DNA of 42,428 nt from UBA2108 sp002713215 (GCA_937891015.1 CALAPY010000079.1:1-42428); one strand, 5' to 3'. Positions 1-8,866 are shown, counted from the first letter of the stretch. The notes: a model not told the origin generated them from the sequence alone. A program made the numbers and translations.

Positions 1-624
1 GCTCATTTGACGCATGCCAGTGAGCTACCTAGAAAAACCCAAACCAATACGAGTTAAAGATGAATGCTTTGCGGGAGGATTTAGAATCGCGTATTTGAAA
101 TCAACCTGAATAAATTCCACGGATACGAAATTCTAAGCCAAGGAAATTGTGCGCGGCAATTTAATATAACGACCAATTATAGGACAAACCAAAATCGAAG
201 ACGAAATCTAAATGTTACGAGATTTCAATATTTAGAATAATCTGAACAACTGGACGGAATTTCAAATCCTAGCGACGCGGGAAGCATGTGCGAACTATTT
301 ACCTGAGCGATCAAGGCGAAGGCAAACGAAGAATGAGTGCAGACATAATGTACATTATAGTTGACAAAAGAATTAAGTGCCTTAGAATCCAATATTCGTA
401 AGAGATTCGATATATAGCCTAAATATTAAAATCAGCCCTTTTGTCCTATAATGGACTAGCATTATGTTAACGTAGACTTTGGCTCTGCCAATCTTGCTTC
501 AGCAAGAGAAGGCTAGTGAAAGGTTTTTTTTCGGTTTAGCAGGATGTTGATTTAAAATTCTCTCTCTTTTACTCATCTGAGCGAAACACGTAACGACTGA
601 AGAGTAGCGAAAGGAGTTGTGTGT
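1..624 (+). repeat. Long interspersed non-coding repeat, copy A (5' end outside window)
   Basis: No credible gene is present. The stretch aligns by eye with two other regions of the window (8321-9397 and 19649-20436) in the same orientation. Shared landmarks are the left motif ending ATTATAGGACAAA (161-188), the block GAGCGATCAAGGCGAA with the following AAACGAAGAATGAGTGC and GACATAATG palindrome (304-360), the right motif CCCTTTTGTCCTATAAT (436-452), and the tail GCGAAAGGAGTTGTGTGT (607-624), which only copy B also has. A small hairpin TCTTGC-ttca-GCAAGA lies at 492-507. The tail runs directly into the DUF6660-like gene, so that gene's upstream region is repeat-derived. The function is unknown; it may be a degenerate mobile element or a set of recombination sites. 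Confidence 0.75.
161..470. mobile_element. MITE-like core unit of repeat A with imperfect terminal inverted repeats
   Basis: The left end (TTAATATAAC... to ATTATAGGACAAA, 161-188) and the right end (TTTTGTCCTATAAT... to ATTATGTTAA, 439-470) are imperfect inverted repeats of each other. A third motif of the same type, in the left orientation, sits inside at 344-366 and contains the perfect palindrome ATAATGTACATTAT (345-358). The unit is 310 bp and has no open reading frame. Calling it MITE-like is inference from the architecture; no transposase is seen nearby. Confidence 0.45.
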
Positions 625-657
625 GGAGTGTCTAATGAATTGTTACTTTTGCGCCTG

Positions 658-987
658 GTGAAGTTCATTTGCTACATATTATCAGCGCTAATTCTGAGTT
701 TGTCAGGTGGAGTTCCTTGCGATGATGCTGAGCATTCAGCTATTGCCACAGAAAATGTATGTGAGCACTCTACGGATGGTCACGAACATGAGGATGATTC
801 ACAAAGTGCTGATCATTGCTCGCCCTTTTGCGTGTGCCTTTGTTGCAACGTACCTGTTGTAATTAATGAATACACAACCATCGCATCGTCGATTTTAATT
901 GCAAACCAAAAAACACCAGCGAAATACGAAAATTTTTTTCCTTCAGGTATCCTGAATGCCATTTGGCGCCCCCCGCAATTGGCTTAG
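658..987 (+). CDS. DUF6660-like small His/Cys-rich secreted protein
   Basis: A 109-residue protein when started at the GTG at 658. That start places the hydrophobic segment KFICYILSALILSLSGG at the N-terminus as a signal peptide. Earlier GTG codons (619, 628) lie in or just after the repeat tail shared with copy B, so they are less likely starts. The mature part is rich in Cys, His and acidic residues (CEHSTDGHEHEDD, then DHCSPFCVCLCC), which suggests metal binding. Proteins of this type are often found immediately upstream of CusA-like pumps in Bacteroidota, as here. A TAnnTTTG-like box (TACTTTTG, 644-651) lies just ahead of the chosen start. The biochemical role is unknown; a periplasmic metal sensor or buffer is a guess. 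Confidence 0.6.
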   Translation: MKFICYILSALILSLSGGVPCDDAEHSAIATENVCEHSTDGHEHEDDSQSADHCSPFCVCLCCNVPVVINEYTTIASSILIANQKTPAKYENFFPSGILNAIWRPPQLA

Positions 988-1069
988 TCAGTTTTAAGCT
1001 TTGTATGGAATTTATTGACCTCTGGTTGATAGAGAATGTTATTCTATAATACAAAGTTTAAATCCCTCA

Positions 1070-1088
1070 TGCCTTCAATCTGAAGGCA
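1070..1088. promoter_or_regulatory. Perfect 8-bp hairpin between the DUF6660-like gene and cusA
   Basis: TGCCTTCA-atc-TGAAGGCA forms a perfect inverted repeat in the 182-bp gap before cusA. No T-run follows, so it is not a typical intrinsic terminator. It could be an mRNA processing or attenuation hairpin, or an operator. A smaller palindrome AGAAT-gtt-ATTCT lies at 1033-1045. Confidence 0.4.
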
Positions 1089-1169
1089 CACTCTTGAGTA
1101 TAATTATTGGCAAAAGCCGCAAATCTTGTTCTTGAAATAAAGGACGAGCTTATTAAACAAAATACAAGT

Positions 1170-4100
1170 ATGATTAATCAAATAATATCGTTCTCGATAA
1201 AGAACAAACTAATTATAGGGTTGCTTACTATAGCACTTATAATTGGCGGTATTTGGAGTATTACTAAAGTTCCGCTCGATGCTGTACCAGACATTACTAA
1301 CAATCAGGTGCAGGTCATTACACAGGCTCCAAATTTAGGAACTGAAGATATAGAGCAATTCGTTACCTATCCTGTAGAATTGGCCATGGCCAACTTGCCC
1401 GATGTAACCGAAATAAGGTCTATTTCGCGTTTTGGATTATCAGTAGTCACCATCGTTTTTGAAGACGATATGGGAACTTATTTGCCCAGACAACTGGTTG
1501 CCGAAAAACTTAATGAAGTAAAAGGAGAAATTCCAGCGGGATTTGGTGAACCTTCTATGGGACCAATCTCAACTGGATTAGGTGAAATTTACCAATATAC
1601 CTTGAAAGTTGATTCTAATCATAAAGGACAATATTCACCATCTGAGTTACGAACCATGCAAGATTGGATTGTGCGAAGACAAATGGCCATGGTGCCAGGT
1701 GTTGTAGAAATAAACGCCATTGGTGGTCATATTAAACAATATGAAGTGGCGGTTAACCCAGACGAGCTTAAAGCAATTGGATTAACAATTACTGATATTT
1801 ACAAAGCTCTTGAAAAGAATAACCAAAACACAGGAGGAGCTTATATTGAAAAGGATCACTTAGCGAATTTCATTAGGGGTGAAGGCCTAGCACGAAACTT
1901 AAAGGAAATTGAAAACATGTTGGTTAAAAACGTTAATGGCTTACCTATTCGAGTCAAAGATGTAGCAAAAGTGCAGTATGGAAAGGCTATTCGATATGGT
2001 GCTTTGACCCAAGATGGAGAAGGCGAAGTAGTTGGAGGCTTGGTAATGATGCTAAAAGGGGCAAACTCAAATGAGGTGATTGAAAGCGTAAAAGAGCGCA
2101 TGAAAGAGATTCAAAAATCCTTACCTGATGGGGTGATTATTGAGCCCTTGTTAGACCGAAGTAAACTGATTGCAAAAACCACTGGTACGGTTAGTAACAA
2201 CTTAATGGAAGGTGCTTTAATAGTGATTTTTGTTTTGGTTTTTCTACTTGGAAATTGGAGAGGAGGAGTCATTGTGGCATCTACGATTCCGCTTTCCTTG
2301 CTATTTGCATTTATAATGATGAATGTGTTTGACGTTTGGGCTAACCTGATGAGCCTAGGTGCTATTGACTTCGGCATTATTGTGGACGGGGCGGTTATAA
2401 TAGTTGAAGGAACCGTCTTTTTGCTTCACGACAAATTATTGAAAAAGCAAACAGTTACTAAAGAAGTTCGAAACGAAGTTGCATTTACCGCTTCAAGCAA
2501 AATGATGAACTCTGCATTTTTTGGGCAACTCATTATTCTTATTGTTTTTATACCAATTCTCGCATTACAAGGGGTAGAGGGTAAAATGTTCAAGCCTATG
2601 GCACTAACCTTCATGTTTGCCATGATAGGGGTTATGATACTTTGTCTTACATACGTGCCTATGATGTCTGCATGGTTTATAAGAGTTGGAAACATCAATA
2701 AAACCTCTTGGGGAGACCGATTTGTAATATGGTTGGAGAATATTTATGAACCTATATTGGGTAAAGCTTTGAAACAAGGTAAATGGGTTGTTGGGTCGGC
2801 TGTTCTGTTACTGGGTTTTGCAGTTTTTACTTTTTCTCGTATGGGAGGTGAATTTATCCCGCAATTAGATGAAGGCGACATTGCTTTTCATGGAATATTG
2901 AAACCAGGGAGCTCTCTTTCGGAGACAATTGCTACCACAACCCTAATTGAAAAAACGGTAAAAGAAAAATTTCCAGAAGTTCAAAAAATTGTAAGTAGAA
3001 TAGGAGTGGCAGAAGTTCCTACCGATCCCATGCCCATGGACTTGGCCGACATCTTCGTCATTTTGGCTCCAAAGGAGGAGTGGGTGACCACTGACTCTAG
3101 AGATAAGCTAGTTGGGTTGATGAAAGAAGAGCTTGAAAAGATACCTGGAGTAAATTATGAATTTACGCAGCCTATTGAGATGCGTTTTAATGAATTATTA
3201 GAAGGTGTGAGAGAGGATGTAGCTATAAAGCTTTATGGTGAAGATATCAATGTTTTAGCGACAAAAGCCGAAGAAATTTCTAAAATCATTGCAGGAACTG
3301 CTGGTATCGGAGACATGAAGGTTGAGGCAACTACTGGGCTACCTCAAATGACAGTAAAATACAATCGAAATAAACTCGCTCAATACGGACTTCATGTAAC
3401 TGACATGAACATGCTTGTACAATCGGCTTTTGCTGGTGGCAAAGCAGGAGTGATTTTTGAAGGCGAAAAACGCTTTGATTTAGTTGTTCGCTTGGATGAA
3501 GAGCATAGAAAAAGCATGGATGACCTTAAAAATTTATACTTCAGCTTGGACAATGGATTACAGGTTCCGATAAAGGAGATTGCCGACATAAATTATCAAC
3601 TTGGTTCAATGCAAATAAGCAGAGACAATACCAATCGTAGAACCTATGTGGGAATAAATGTGCGTGGCCGAGATATTAAAACATTAGTTGAAGAAATTCA
3701 ACAAAAGTTAGATGCAAAGCTAGACCTTCCTCCTGGGTATTATATCCGCTATGGAGGAGCCTTTGAAAACCTTGAACGTGCAACTAATCGCTTACAATTA
3801 GTAGTACCTATAGCTTTAGGGCTAATATTCCTGCTCATATTCTTTGCTCTAAAGTCGGTCAAACAATCCCTTATGATATACATAGCAATTCCGCTGGCTA
3901 CCATTGGAGGAATTTTTTCTTTATGGCTAAGAGATATGCCATTTAGTATTTCAGCAGGAGTAGGGTTCATCGTCCTATTTGGAGTTGCAGTACTAAACGG
4001 CTTGGTACTCATAAGCGCTTGGAATGAACTAAAAGAAGAAGGTGTTATCAATATAAACGAACGAATACGATTAGGCGCTAAACGTCGTATTAGACCGATA

Positions 4101-5540
4101 TTGCTCACAGCCTTAACTGATGTTTTGGGCTTTTTACCGATGGCAGTTTCTTCTTCAGCAGGAGCCGAGGTACAACAACCTCTTGCTACCGTGGTAATCG
4201 GTGGGATGATAACAGCTACATTGCTTACACTTTTTGTCCTACCTATTTTGTATCACTGGGTAGAAAACAGAAGTTCCATAACTCCAGTTCCAAATGTATT
4301 TACTGTAATGATACTTATAGGCGGCCTAACAATTTTTTCTACCGATAGTTTGAATGCACAGGATAGTAAAAAGAAGGCAATTTCCTCAATCGAGGATGCT
4401 GTAACTTATGGTTTATCGAATAACGGCTTTGTACAAATCGCGAAAACAAATATTGAGTTGCAAGAACAAGGTAAAAAGGCAGCGTTCGATTTGGGGAAAA
4501 CGGATTTCGCTGTACAATATGGGCAGTATAATAGCTATGAACGAGACTTTGCTCTTAGTATCAATCAGCAAATAAGCTTCCCGACTGTGTATTCCAATCA
4601 GAAAAATCTGGCAAAAGAAAAATCTGAAGGAAGCAAAATTCAACTTACTGCTACGGAAAACAGATTAAAACGAGATATCCGTGAAAGCTGGTTTCAATTG
4701 GCCTATTTGAAGGAAAAAGAAAAGTTGTTGTTGTATCAAGACAAAATTTATGAAAGGCTTCTACATGCGGCTTCTATTCGTTACGAGACAGAAGCTACTA
4801 GCTACTTAGAGAAGGCAGCTGCAGAAACCCGAGTAATGGAAATTAAAAATCAGTTAAATCTAATTGCTTCTGACATTACAATTCAAGAAAACAAGCTCAG
4901 GGTTTTATTAAACGATACAGTTGCTGTTGAGTTTTTACCAGAAAGGTTAGCTGAAAGAGACATGAATAATGTTTATGATTCAACCAAGCTCGTTAACAAT
5001 CCATTATTGGCTTATACTAAAAAGCAAATTGATATTGCAAATGCCGAAAAATCGGCGCAATCGGCTAAAATGCTTCCTAATATTTCTGTTGGTTATTTCA
5101 ATCAATCATTGATAGGAAGTCCTACTGAAGGCGGAAGTATTGCCACCGGCTCCGATCGTTTTTCAGGAATTCAGGCTGGGATTAGTATTCCATTGTTTTA
5201 TGGTTCCTATAAGGCAGATATTAAATCGGCCAAATTAAAAAGGCAGATTGCTGAGACAAATGCCAATTATTACTCAATTATACTTCAAGGAAAGTACGAA
5301 CAAAAAATGCAGGAAGTGCTTAAGTTCAAGAGTAGTCTGAATTATTACAAAGAAAAAGCAGTACCACAGGCTGATCTTGTTATTGCGAACGCCCAAAAGA
5401 GTTTTGAAAATGGCGCTATAAATTATATAGAGTACTTCCAAAATTTAAATCAGAGCATTCAATTAAAGTTCAACTACTTAAACACATTAAACGGTTATAA
5501 TCAGGCGATTATAAACATAGAACATCTTATTGGTCAATAA
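1170..5540 (+). CDS. cusA: CusA/CzcA-type heavy-metal RND efflux pump fused to a CusC/TolC-like outer-membrane channel
   Basis: A proton-driven metal exporter of the HME-RND family with its outer-membrane factor on the same chain. The start is ATG 1170 (MINQIISFSIKNKL), typical of the family; the 21 extra upstream codons have only a TTG start. Residues 1 to about 1035 are a complete RND pump. The TM4 motif DFGIIVDGAVIIVE places Asp400, Asp406 and Glu413 at the spacing of the essential D402/D408/E415 of CzcA. Residues 1047-1064 read like a signal peptide with its own Met (MILIGGLTIFSTDSLNAQ). Residues about 1065-1456 form an OMF-like domain (SINQQISFPTVYSNQKNLAKE, then a helical repeat ending near IGQ). 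It leads the operon, 17 nt ahead of the adaptor. Metal specificity (Cu/Ag or Zn/Co/Cd) cannot be decided from motifs alone. Confidence 0.93.
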   Translation: MINQIISFSIKNKLIIGLLTIALIIGGIWSITKVPLDAVPDITNNQVQVITQAPNLGTEDIEQFVTYPVELAMANLPDVTEIRSISRFGLSVVTIVFEDDMGTYLPRQLVAEKLNEVKGEIPAGFGEPSMGPISTGLGEIYQYTLKVDSNHKGQYSPSELRTMQDWIVRRQMAMVPGVVEINAIGGHIKQYEVAVNPDELKAIGLTITDIYKALEKNNQNTGGAYIEKDHLANFIRGEGLARNLKEIENMLVKNVNGLPIRVKDVAKVQYGKAIRYGALTQDGEGEVVGGLVMMLKGANSNEVIESVKERMKEIQKSLPDGVIIEPLLDRSKLIAKTTGTVSNNLMEGALIVIFVLVFLLGNWRGGVIVASTIPLSLLFAFIMMNVFDVWANLMSLGAIDFGIIVDGAVIIVEGTVFLLHDKLLKKQTVTKEVRNEVAFTASSKMMNSAFFGQLIILIVFIPILALQGVEGKMFKPMALTFMFAMIGVMILCLTYVPMMSAWFIRVGNINKTSWGDRFVIWLENIYEPILGKALKQGKWVVGSAVLLLGFAVFTFSRMGGEFIPQLDEGDIAFHGILKPGSSLSETIATTTLIEKTVKEKFPEVQKIVSRIGVAEVPTDPMPMDLADIFVILAPKEEWVTTDSRDKLVGLMKEELEKIPGVNYEFTQPIEMRFNELLEGVREDVAIKLYGEDINVLATKAEEISKIIAGTAGIGDMKVEATTGLPQMTVKYNRNKLAQYGLHVTDMNMLVQSAFAGGKAGVIFEGEKRFDLVVRLDEEHRKSMDDLKNLYFSLDNGLQVPIKEIADINYQLGSMQISRDNTNRRTYVGINVRGRDIKTLVEEIQQKLDAKLDLPPGYYIRYGGAFENLERATNRLQLVVPIALGLIFLLIFFALKSVKQSLMIYIAIPLATIGGIFSLWLRDMPFSISAGVGFIVLFGVAVLNGLVLISAWNELKEEGVININERIRLGAKRRIRPILLTALTDVLGFLPMAVSSSAGAEVQQPLATVVIGGMITATLLTLFVLPILYHWVENRSSITPVPNVFTVMILIGGLTIFSTDSLNAQDSKKKAISSIEDAVTYGLSNNGFVQIAKTNIELQEQGKKAAFDLGKTDFAVQYGQYNSYERDFALSINQQISFPTVYSNQKNLAKEKSEGSKIQLTATENRLKRDIRESWFQLAYLKEKEKLLLYQDKIYERLLHAASIRYETEATSYLEKAAAETRVMEIKNQLNLIASDITIQENKLRVLLNDTVAVEFLPERLAERDMNNVYDSTKLVNNPLLAYTKKQIDIANAEKSAQSAKMLPNISVGYFNQSLIGSPTEGGSIATGSDRFSGIQAGISIPLFYGSYKADIKSAKLKRQIAETNANYYSIILQGKYEQKMQEVLKFKSSLNYYKEKAVPQADLVIANAQKSFENGAINYIEYFQNLNQSIQLKFNYLNTLNGYNQAIINIEHLIGQ

Positions 5541-5557
5541 TATTAAAGCGAATTAAA

Positions 5558-6871
5558 ATGAAAAATTATATAAGATTATACGCAGTATGCATAACAATTG
5601 GTTTAATTCTAGCTGCATGCAACAATGATACAAATCACAACCATAATCATGAAGGAGAGCACAATCATGAACATGAACATGAAGAAGGTCATAATCACGA
5701 GCATCATCAAGAAGGCGAGTCCGCAACTCATGAACATAAGGACGAGCAGAGTCATGACCAAGGAGCAGAACCTGAACATCAAGAACACGGTGAAGGGCAT
5801 GAAGAGGAAGTTCATTTTTCGGAAAAACAATTCCATATCTTAGATATGATAACAGATACACTTACCATGCGGAATGTCAGCTCATATGTTGATGCAAGTG
5901 GTCGTTTAGAAGTGCCTCCTCAGAACGAAGCTACAGTAACAGCTATAATCGGAGCAAATGTTTCCAGCATTGAAGTAATAGAAGGGGATAAGGTTTCAAA
6001 AGGTCAAGTGTTAGCATACATAAGCCATCCAGACCTTATTAATCTTCAAACAGCTTATATTAATAGTTGGAGCCAATTACAATACTTGGAACTAGAGTAT
6101 CAGAGACAAAAAAAACTCTACGAAGAAAAAGTAGGTTCTGGGAAAGAGTTTCAAAAAACCAAAGCTAATTACCAGTCAATGGTCGGGGCGGTAAACGGGT
6201 ACAAAGCGCAACTTAAATTAATGGGTCTTAATGTCGATAAAATAAAAAAAGGTGAAATTTATGAGTTGGTTCCTGTATCTAGCCCTCTTCAAGGGCATAT
6301 ACGACTAGTTGAAGTGAAAACAGGTCAATATGTTCAACCGCAAACTGAAATGTTTGAGATTGTAAATATTGATCATATTCATGCCGATTTTATGGTATTT
6401 GAAAAAGATATGCACAGAGTAAAGGAAGGGCAGAAGGTGAAGTTTTCTGTTGAATCAATGAAAAGAAAAGAGCTTGAGGCTACAATTTATTCTGTAGGAA
6501 AATCTTTTGAGGAAAATCCAAAAGCAATTCACATTCATGCAGATATCGATAATAAAGAAGGTTTGCTTATTCCTGGGATGTATGTTCGCGGAAGAATTTC
6601 GGTTGAAGATAACCAAAGTTATGCACTCCCAGAAGCTGGACTGGTTAGGGAAGGGGATAAGCGTTTCATATTTACAGCTAAAAAAGAAATGGATGATGGT
6701 GTCACAGAATGGGCATTTAAACCCGTTGAAGTAATTGCTGGTATCAATGATAACGGTTGGATTGAAGTCAAACTGTTGAATCCGCTTCCTACAGGAACAA
6801 TAGTAGCTTGGAATAATGCCTACTACTTGTTGGCGGAAATGAAAAAAGGAGAAGCAGAGCATAGTCATTAA
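5558..6871 (+). CDS. cusB: CusB/CzcB-type periplasmic adaptor lipoprotein with His-rich N-terminus
   Basis: A membrane fusion protein of 437 residues that links the RND pump to the outer-membrane channel. The lipobox LAAC places the lipidated Cys at residue 21. Residues 25-88 are an extreme His/Glu/Asp-rich stretch (repeated HNHEH, EGHNHEHH, HKDEQSHD) and the C-terminus ends EAEHSH, both suited to binding divalent metal. The rest has the usual adaptor order: a lipoyl/barrel-sandwich strand region (VEVIEGDKVSKGQVLAYI), a helical hairpin (LQYLELEYQRQKKLYEEKVG), then the second barrel half (LVPVSSPLQGHIRLVEVKTGQYV) and beta-barrel domains. It is co-transcribed with the pump gene upstream. Confidence 0.92.
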   Translation: MKNYIRLYAVCITIGLILAACNNDTNHNHNHEGEHNHEHEHEEGHNHEHHQEGESATHEHKDEQSHDQGAEPEHQEHGEGHEEEVHFSEKQFHILDMITDTLTMRNVSSYVDASGRLEVPPQNEATVTAIIGANVSSIEVIEGDKVSKGQVLAYISHPDLINLQTAYINSWSQLQYLELEYQRQKKLYEEKVGSGKEFQKTKANYQSMVGAVNGYKAQLKLMGLNVDKIKKGEIYELVPVSSPLQGHIRLVEVKTGQYVQPQTEMFEIVNIDHIHADFMVFEKDMHRVKEGQKVKFSVESMKRKELEATIYSVGKSFEENPKAIHIHADIDNKEGLLIPGMYVRGRISVEDNQSYALPEAGLVREGDKRFIFTAKKEMDDGVTEWAFKPVEVIAGINDNGWIEVKLLNPLPTGTIVAWNNAYYLLAEMKKGEAEHSH

Positions 6872-6883
6872 AATGTACTTGAA

Positions 6884-7483
6884 ATGAATTTATATCAAAT
6901 TGTTACACCGTTAATTACAATAGGCTACTTAATTATAGTTTTTGTATTGCGTTCAATTATCGTTTGGCGCCAATCAGGAGTTAATCCTTTCGTATTTAGT
7001 TCAACAGAAAAAGCGCATGATTATTTAGGGTTTATCTACAAAATAACCGTTGCATTTATGGCCTTTACTATTGGGGTATATTCTTTTTCCTCAACACTAT
7101 ATAGTTTTCTAAATCCAATTTCATATTTAGATTTGGAAAACGTTAAAATAACAGGCGTAATACTATTAATACTCGCTTTCATTTGGACTTTAGTAGCACA
7201 AATTCAAATGTCAAATTCTTGGCGAATTGGAATTGATTATGATGAGAAAACTGAGCTTGTAAATAAAGGATTATTTAGCGTTTCTAGAAATCCGGTGTTC
7301 TTAGGAGTTGTCGTGTTTTACATTGGAGTTTTTTTGATACTTCCAAATTCGTTGAGTTTTACTTTGGTTTGCGTAATGCTTGTAACAGTCCAAGTTCAAG
7401 TCCGATTAGAAGAAGAGTATTTAATGGACTCTCATGGCGCTGAATACAAAGAATATCTAAAGAGCGTAAGAAGATGGCTTTGA
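6884..7483 (+). CDS. Isoprenylcysteine carboxyl methyltransferase (ICMT)/PEMT-fold integral membrane protein
   Basis: A 199-residue membrane protein, 12 nt after cusB and overlapping the next gene by 10 nt, so it is firmly in the metal operon. It has about five hydrophobic segments. The C-terminal signature GLFSVSRNPVFLGVVVFYIG followed by RLEEEYLMDSHGAEYKEY is the S-adenosylmethionine-binding region shared by ICMT, PEMT and NnrU-like proteins (RNPxxxG, then EEExxxxxxGxxYxxY). Members of this fold often accompany CDF or Czc genes in Bacteroidota, but their substrate in metal resistance is not known to me. The family call is firm; the substrate is not assigned. Confidence 0.8.
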   Translation: MNLYQIVTPLITIGYLIIVFVLRSIIVWRQSGVNPFVFSSTEKAHDYLGFIYKITVAFMAFTIGVYSFSSTLYSFLNPISYLDLENVKITGVILLILAFIWTLVAQIQMSNSWRIGIDYDEKTELVNKGLFSVSRNPVFLGVVVFYIGVFLILPNSLSFTLVCVMLVTVQVQVRLEEEYLMDSHGAEYKEYLKSVRRWL

Positions 7484-8280
7484 GGTTTAAATCAATATAC
7501 CATATTTCCAAAATGGATTGCCCTTCAGAAGAGCAGTTGATTCGGATGAAGCTATCCGAATATGATTCCATAGAACACCTTGATTTTGATATTGCAAACA
7601 GAAAACTATCCGTTATCCACAATGGCATTTCGACTGATATATTGAATTTACTTGAAGAATTGAAGTTAGATACTGAGTTGATTGCAGAATCAGAAACGAA
7701 TGAGTCTTCAAGCAAATTAAATGATTCCAGCAATGAACGAAAAATTCTTTGGGCAGTTCTATTTATAAACTTCTCTTTTTTTTTAATTGAAATACTCTTT
7801 GGGTGGGTCTCCAAGTCAATGGGTTTGGTAGCTGATTCTTTAGATATGTTAGCTGATTCCATTGTATATGCACTTAGTTTAATAGCTGTTGGCCAATCTA
7901 CTATTCGTAAAAAGACCGTTGCTAAATGGAGTGGTTATTTTCAAATTCTTTTGGCTCTTATTGGTTTAAGTGAAGTAATTAGGCGATTTATCAGTTCTGA
8001 ACAAATGCCTGTATTTCAGAGCATGATTGCAGTTTCATTTTTGGCCTTAGTGGCGAATGCTTTGTCTTTGTATTTAATCCAAAAAGCAAAAAGTAAAGAA
8101 GCGCATATGCAAGCCTCGGCAATCTTCACTTCTAATGACATAATCATAAACTTAGGTGTAATACTCGCAGGAGTACTTGTTTTTTTGACCAAAAACCAAT
8201 ATCCAGACCTACTAATTGGAACAATAGTTTTTGTTATTGTTATTCAAGGAGCCATTAGAATACTAAAATTAGCACGGTAG
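7474..8280 (+). CDS. CDF-family cation exporter with N-terminal metal-binding-like domain
   Basis: A cation diffusion facilitator of 268 residues, predicted to export divalent metal from the cytoplasm in exchange for protons. Residues 1-70 form a small HMA-like domain (KMDCPSEEQ with Cys16). Residues about 90-268 contain six hydrophobic segments. The TM2 metal-site motif is GLVADSLDMLADS (Asp124xxxAsp128, the DxxxD form of the family's HxxxD). In TM5 the usual HxxxD is replaced: Asp222 is present in FTSNDIIINLG, but the position four residues earlier is Phe218 instead of His. The metal site is therefore non-classical. It is the last gene of the operon, overlapping the ICMT-like gene, and is followed directly by repeat copy B. 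Confidence 0.85.
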   Translation: MALRFKSIYHISKMDCPSEEQLIRMKLSEYDSIEHLDFDIANRKLSVIHNGISTDILNLLEELKLDTELIAESETNESSSKLNDSSNERKILWAVLFINFSFFLIEILFGWVSKSMGLVADSLDMLADSIVYALSLIAVGQSTIRKKTVAKWSGYFQILLALIGLSEVIRRFISSEQMPVFQSMIAVSFLALVANALSLYLIQKAKSKEAHMQASAIFTSNDIIINLGVILAGVLVFLTKNQYPDLLIGTIVFVIVIQGAIRILKLAR

Positions 8281-8866
8281 CTTGATGAATAATCCTAATT
8301 CAACGCAGGCAATTTCAATAGGGCAGGGGCTTGGCCTCATTTCATGAAGGTCAAAAAGCAGCGAAAGCTTTTAAGCGGTGGCCGGCGTAAGCAAGCATGT
8401 TTAACGAGCGACGCAGGAGCAAGGAGTTTGCTTGTGCTGCAAAAGCCGAGCGTAGCTTTATCCTGAAGGAAATTCAGCCTTGATTTTTTGGCTCTTTTGC
8501 ATCAAGGCAAAACGAGCAAAGAAGATAATTACGAAATCTTAAATGTCTACTTAACATAATATTAAGCAACGTAATCAAAAAGCGCACGGGCAAAGCATGT
8601 GTATGGCAAACTGAGGAAGAATGACGAAACCCGTAGGGTTCATGAACACCTTTAAAAGATAAAAATGCGTGAATAATTTGCTAATACTTATGCGTGCGGC
8701 TGGAAAAGAGAGAGAATTTTACAGAATTTAAAAGCTAGTAATAAACTTCAATTGAGAACCAAAACCTTGAAGCGCTTTGGCTGCGGGTTGAATTTGCGCA
8801 TAGAATTTTTTGTTATTCAAAAACAAAAAGATTATAAAGTCAAATATGCGATGGCCGCGGGGCTAC

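Noticed and set aside
304..360. CRISPR repeats
   Set aside because: The shared blocks are thousands of bases apart, not regularly spaced, and no spacers or cas genes are present.
161..470. Integron attC site or gene cassette array
   Set aside because: Only one of three right ends fits GTTRRRY, unit length far exceeds normal attC sites, and no integron integrase is seen. Kept only as a hypothesis for the motif.
1107..1169. N-terminal extension of CusA from TTG 1107
   Set aside because: The added 21 residues precede the conserved pump start (MINQIISFSIKNK) and would block a normal first TM segment; ATG 1170 is preferred.
5609..5861. Antisense and alternate-frame ORFs over the His-rich part of cusB
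   Set aside because: They are products of the repetitive CAT/GAA codons; the sense frame has a lipobox and full adaptor homology.
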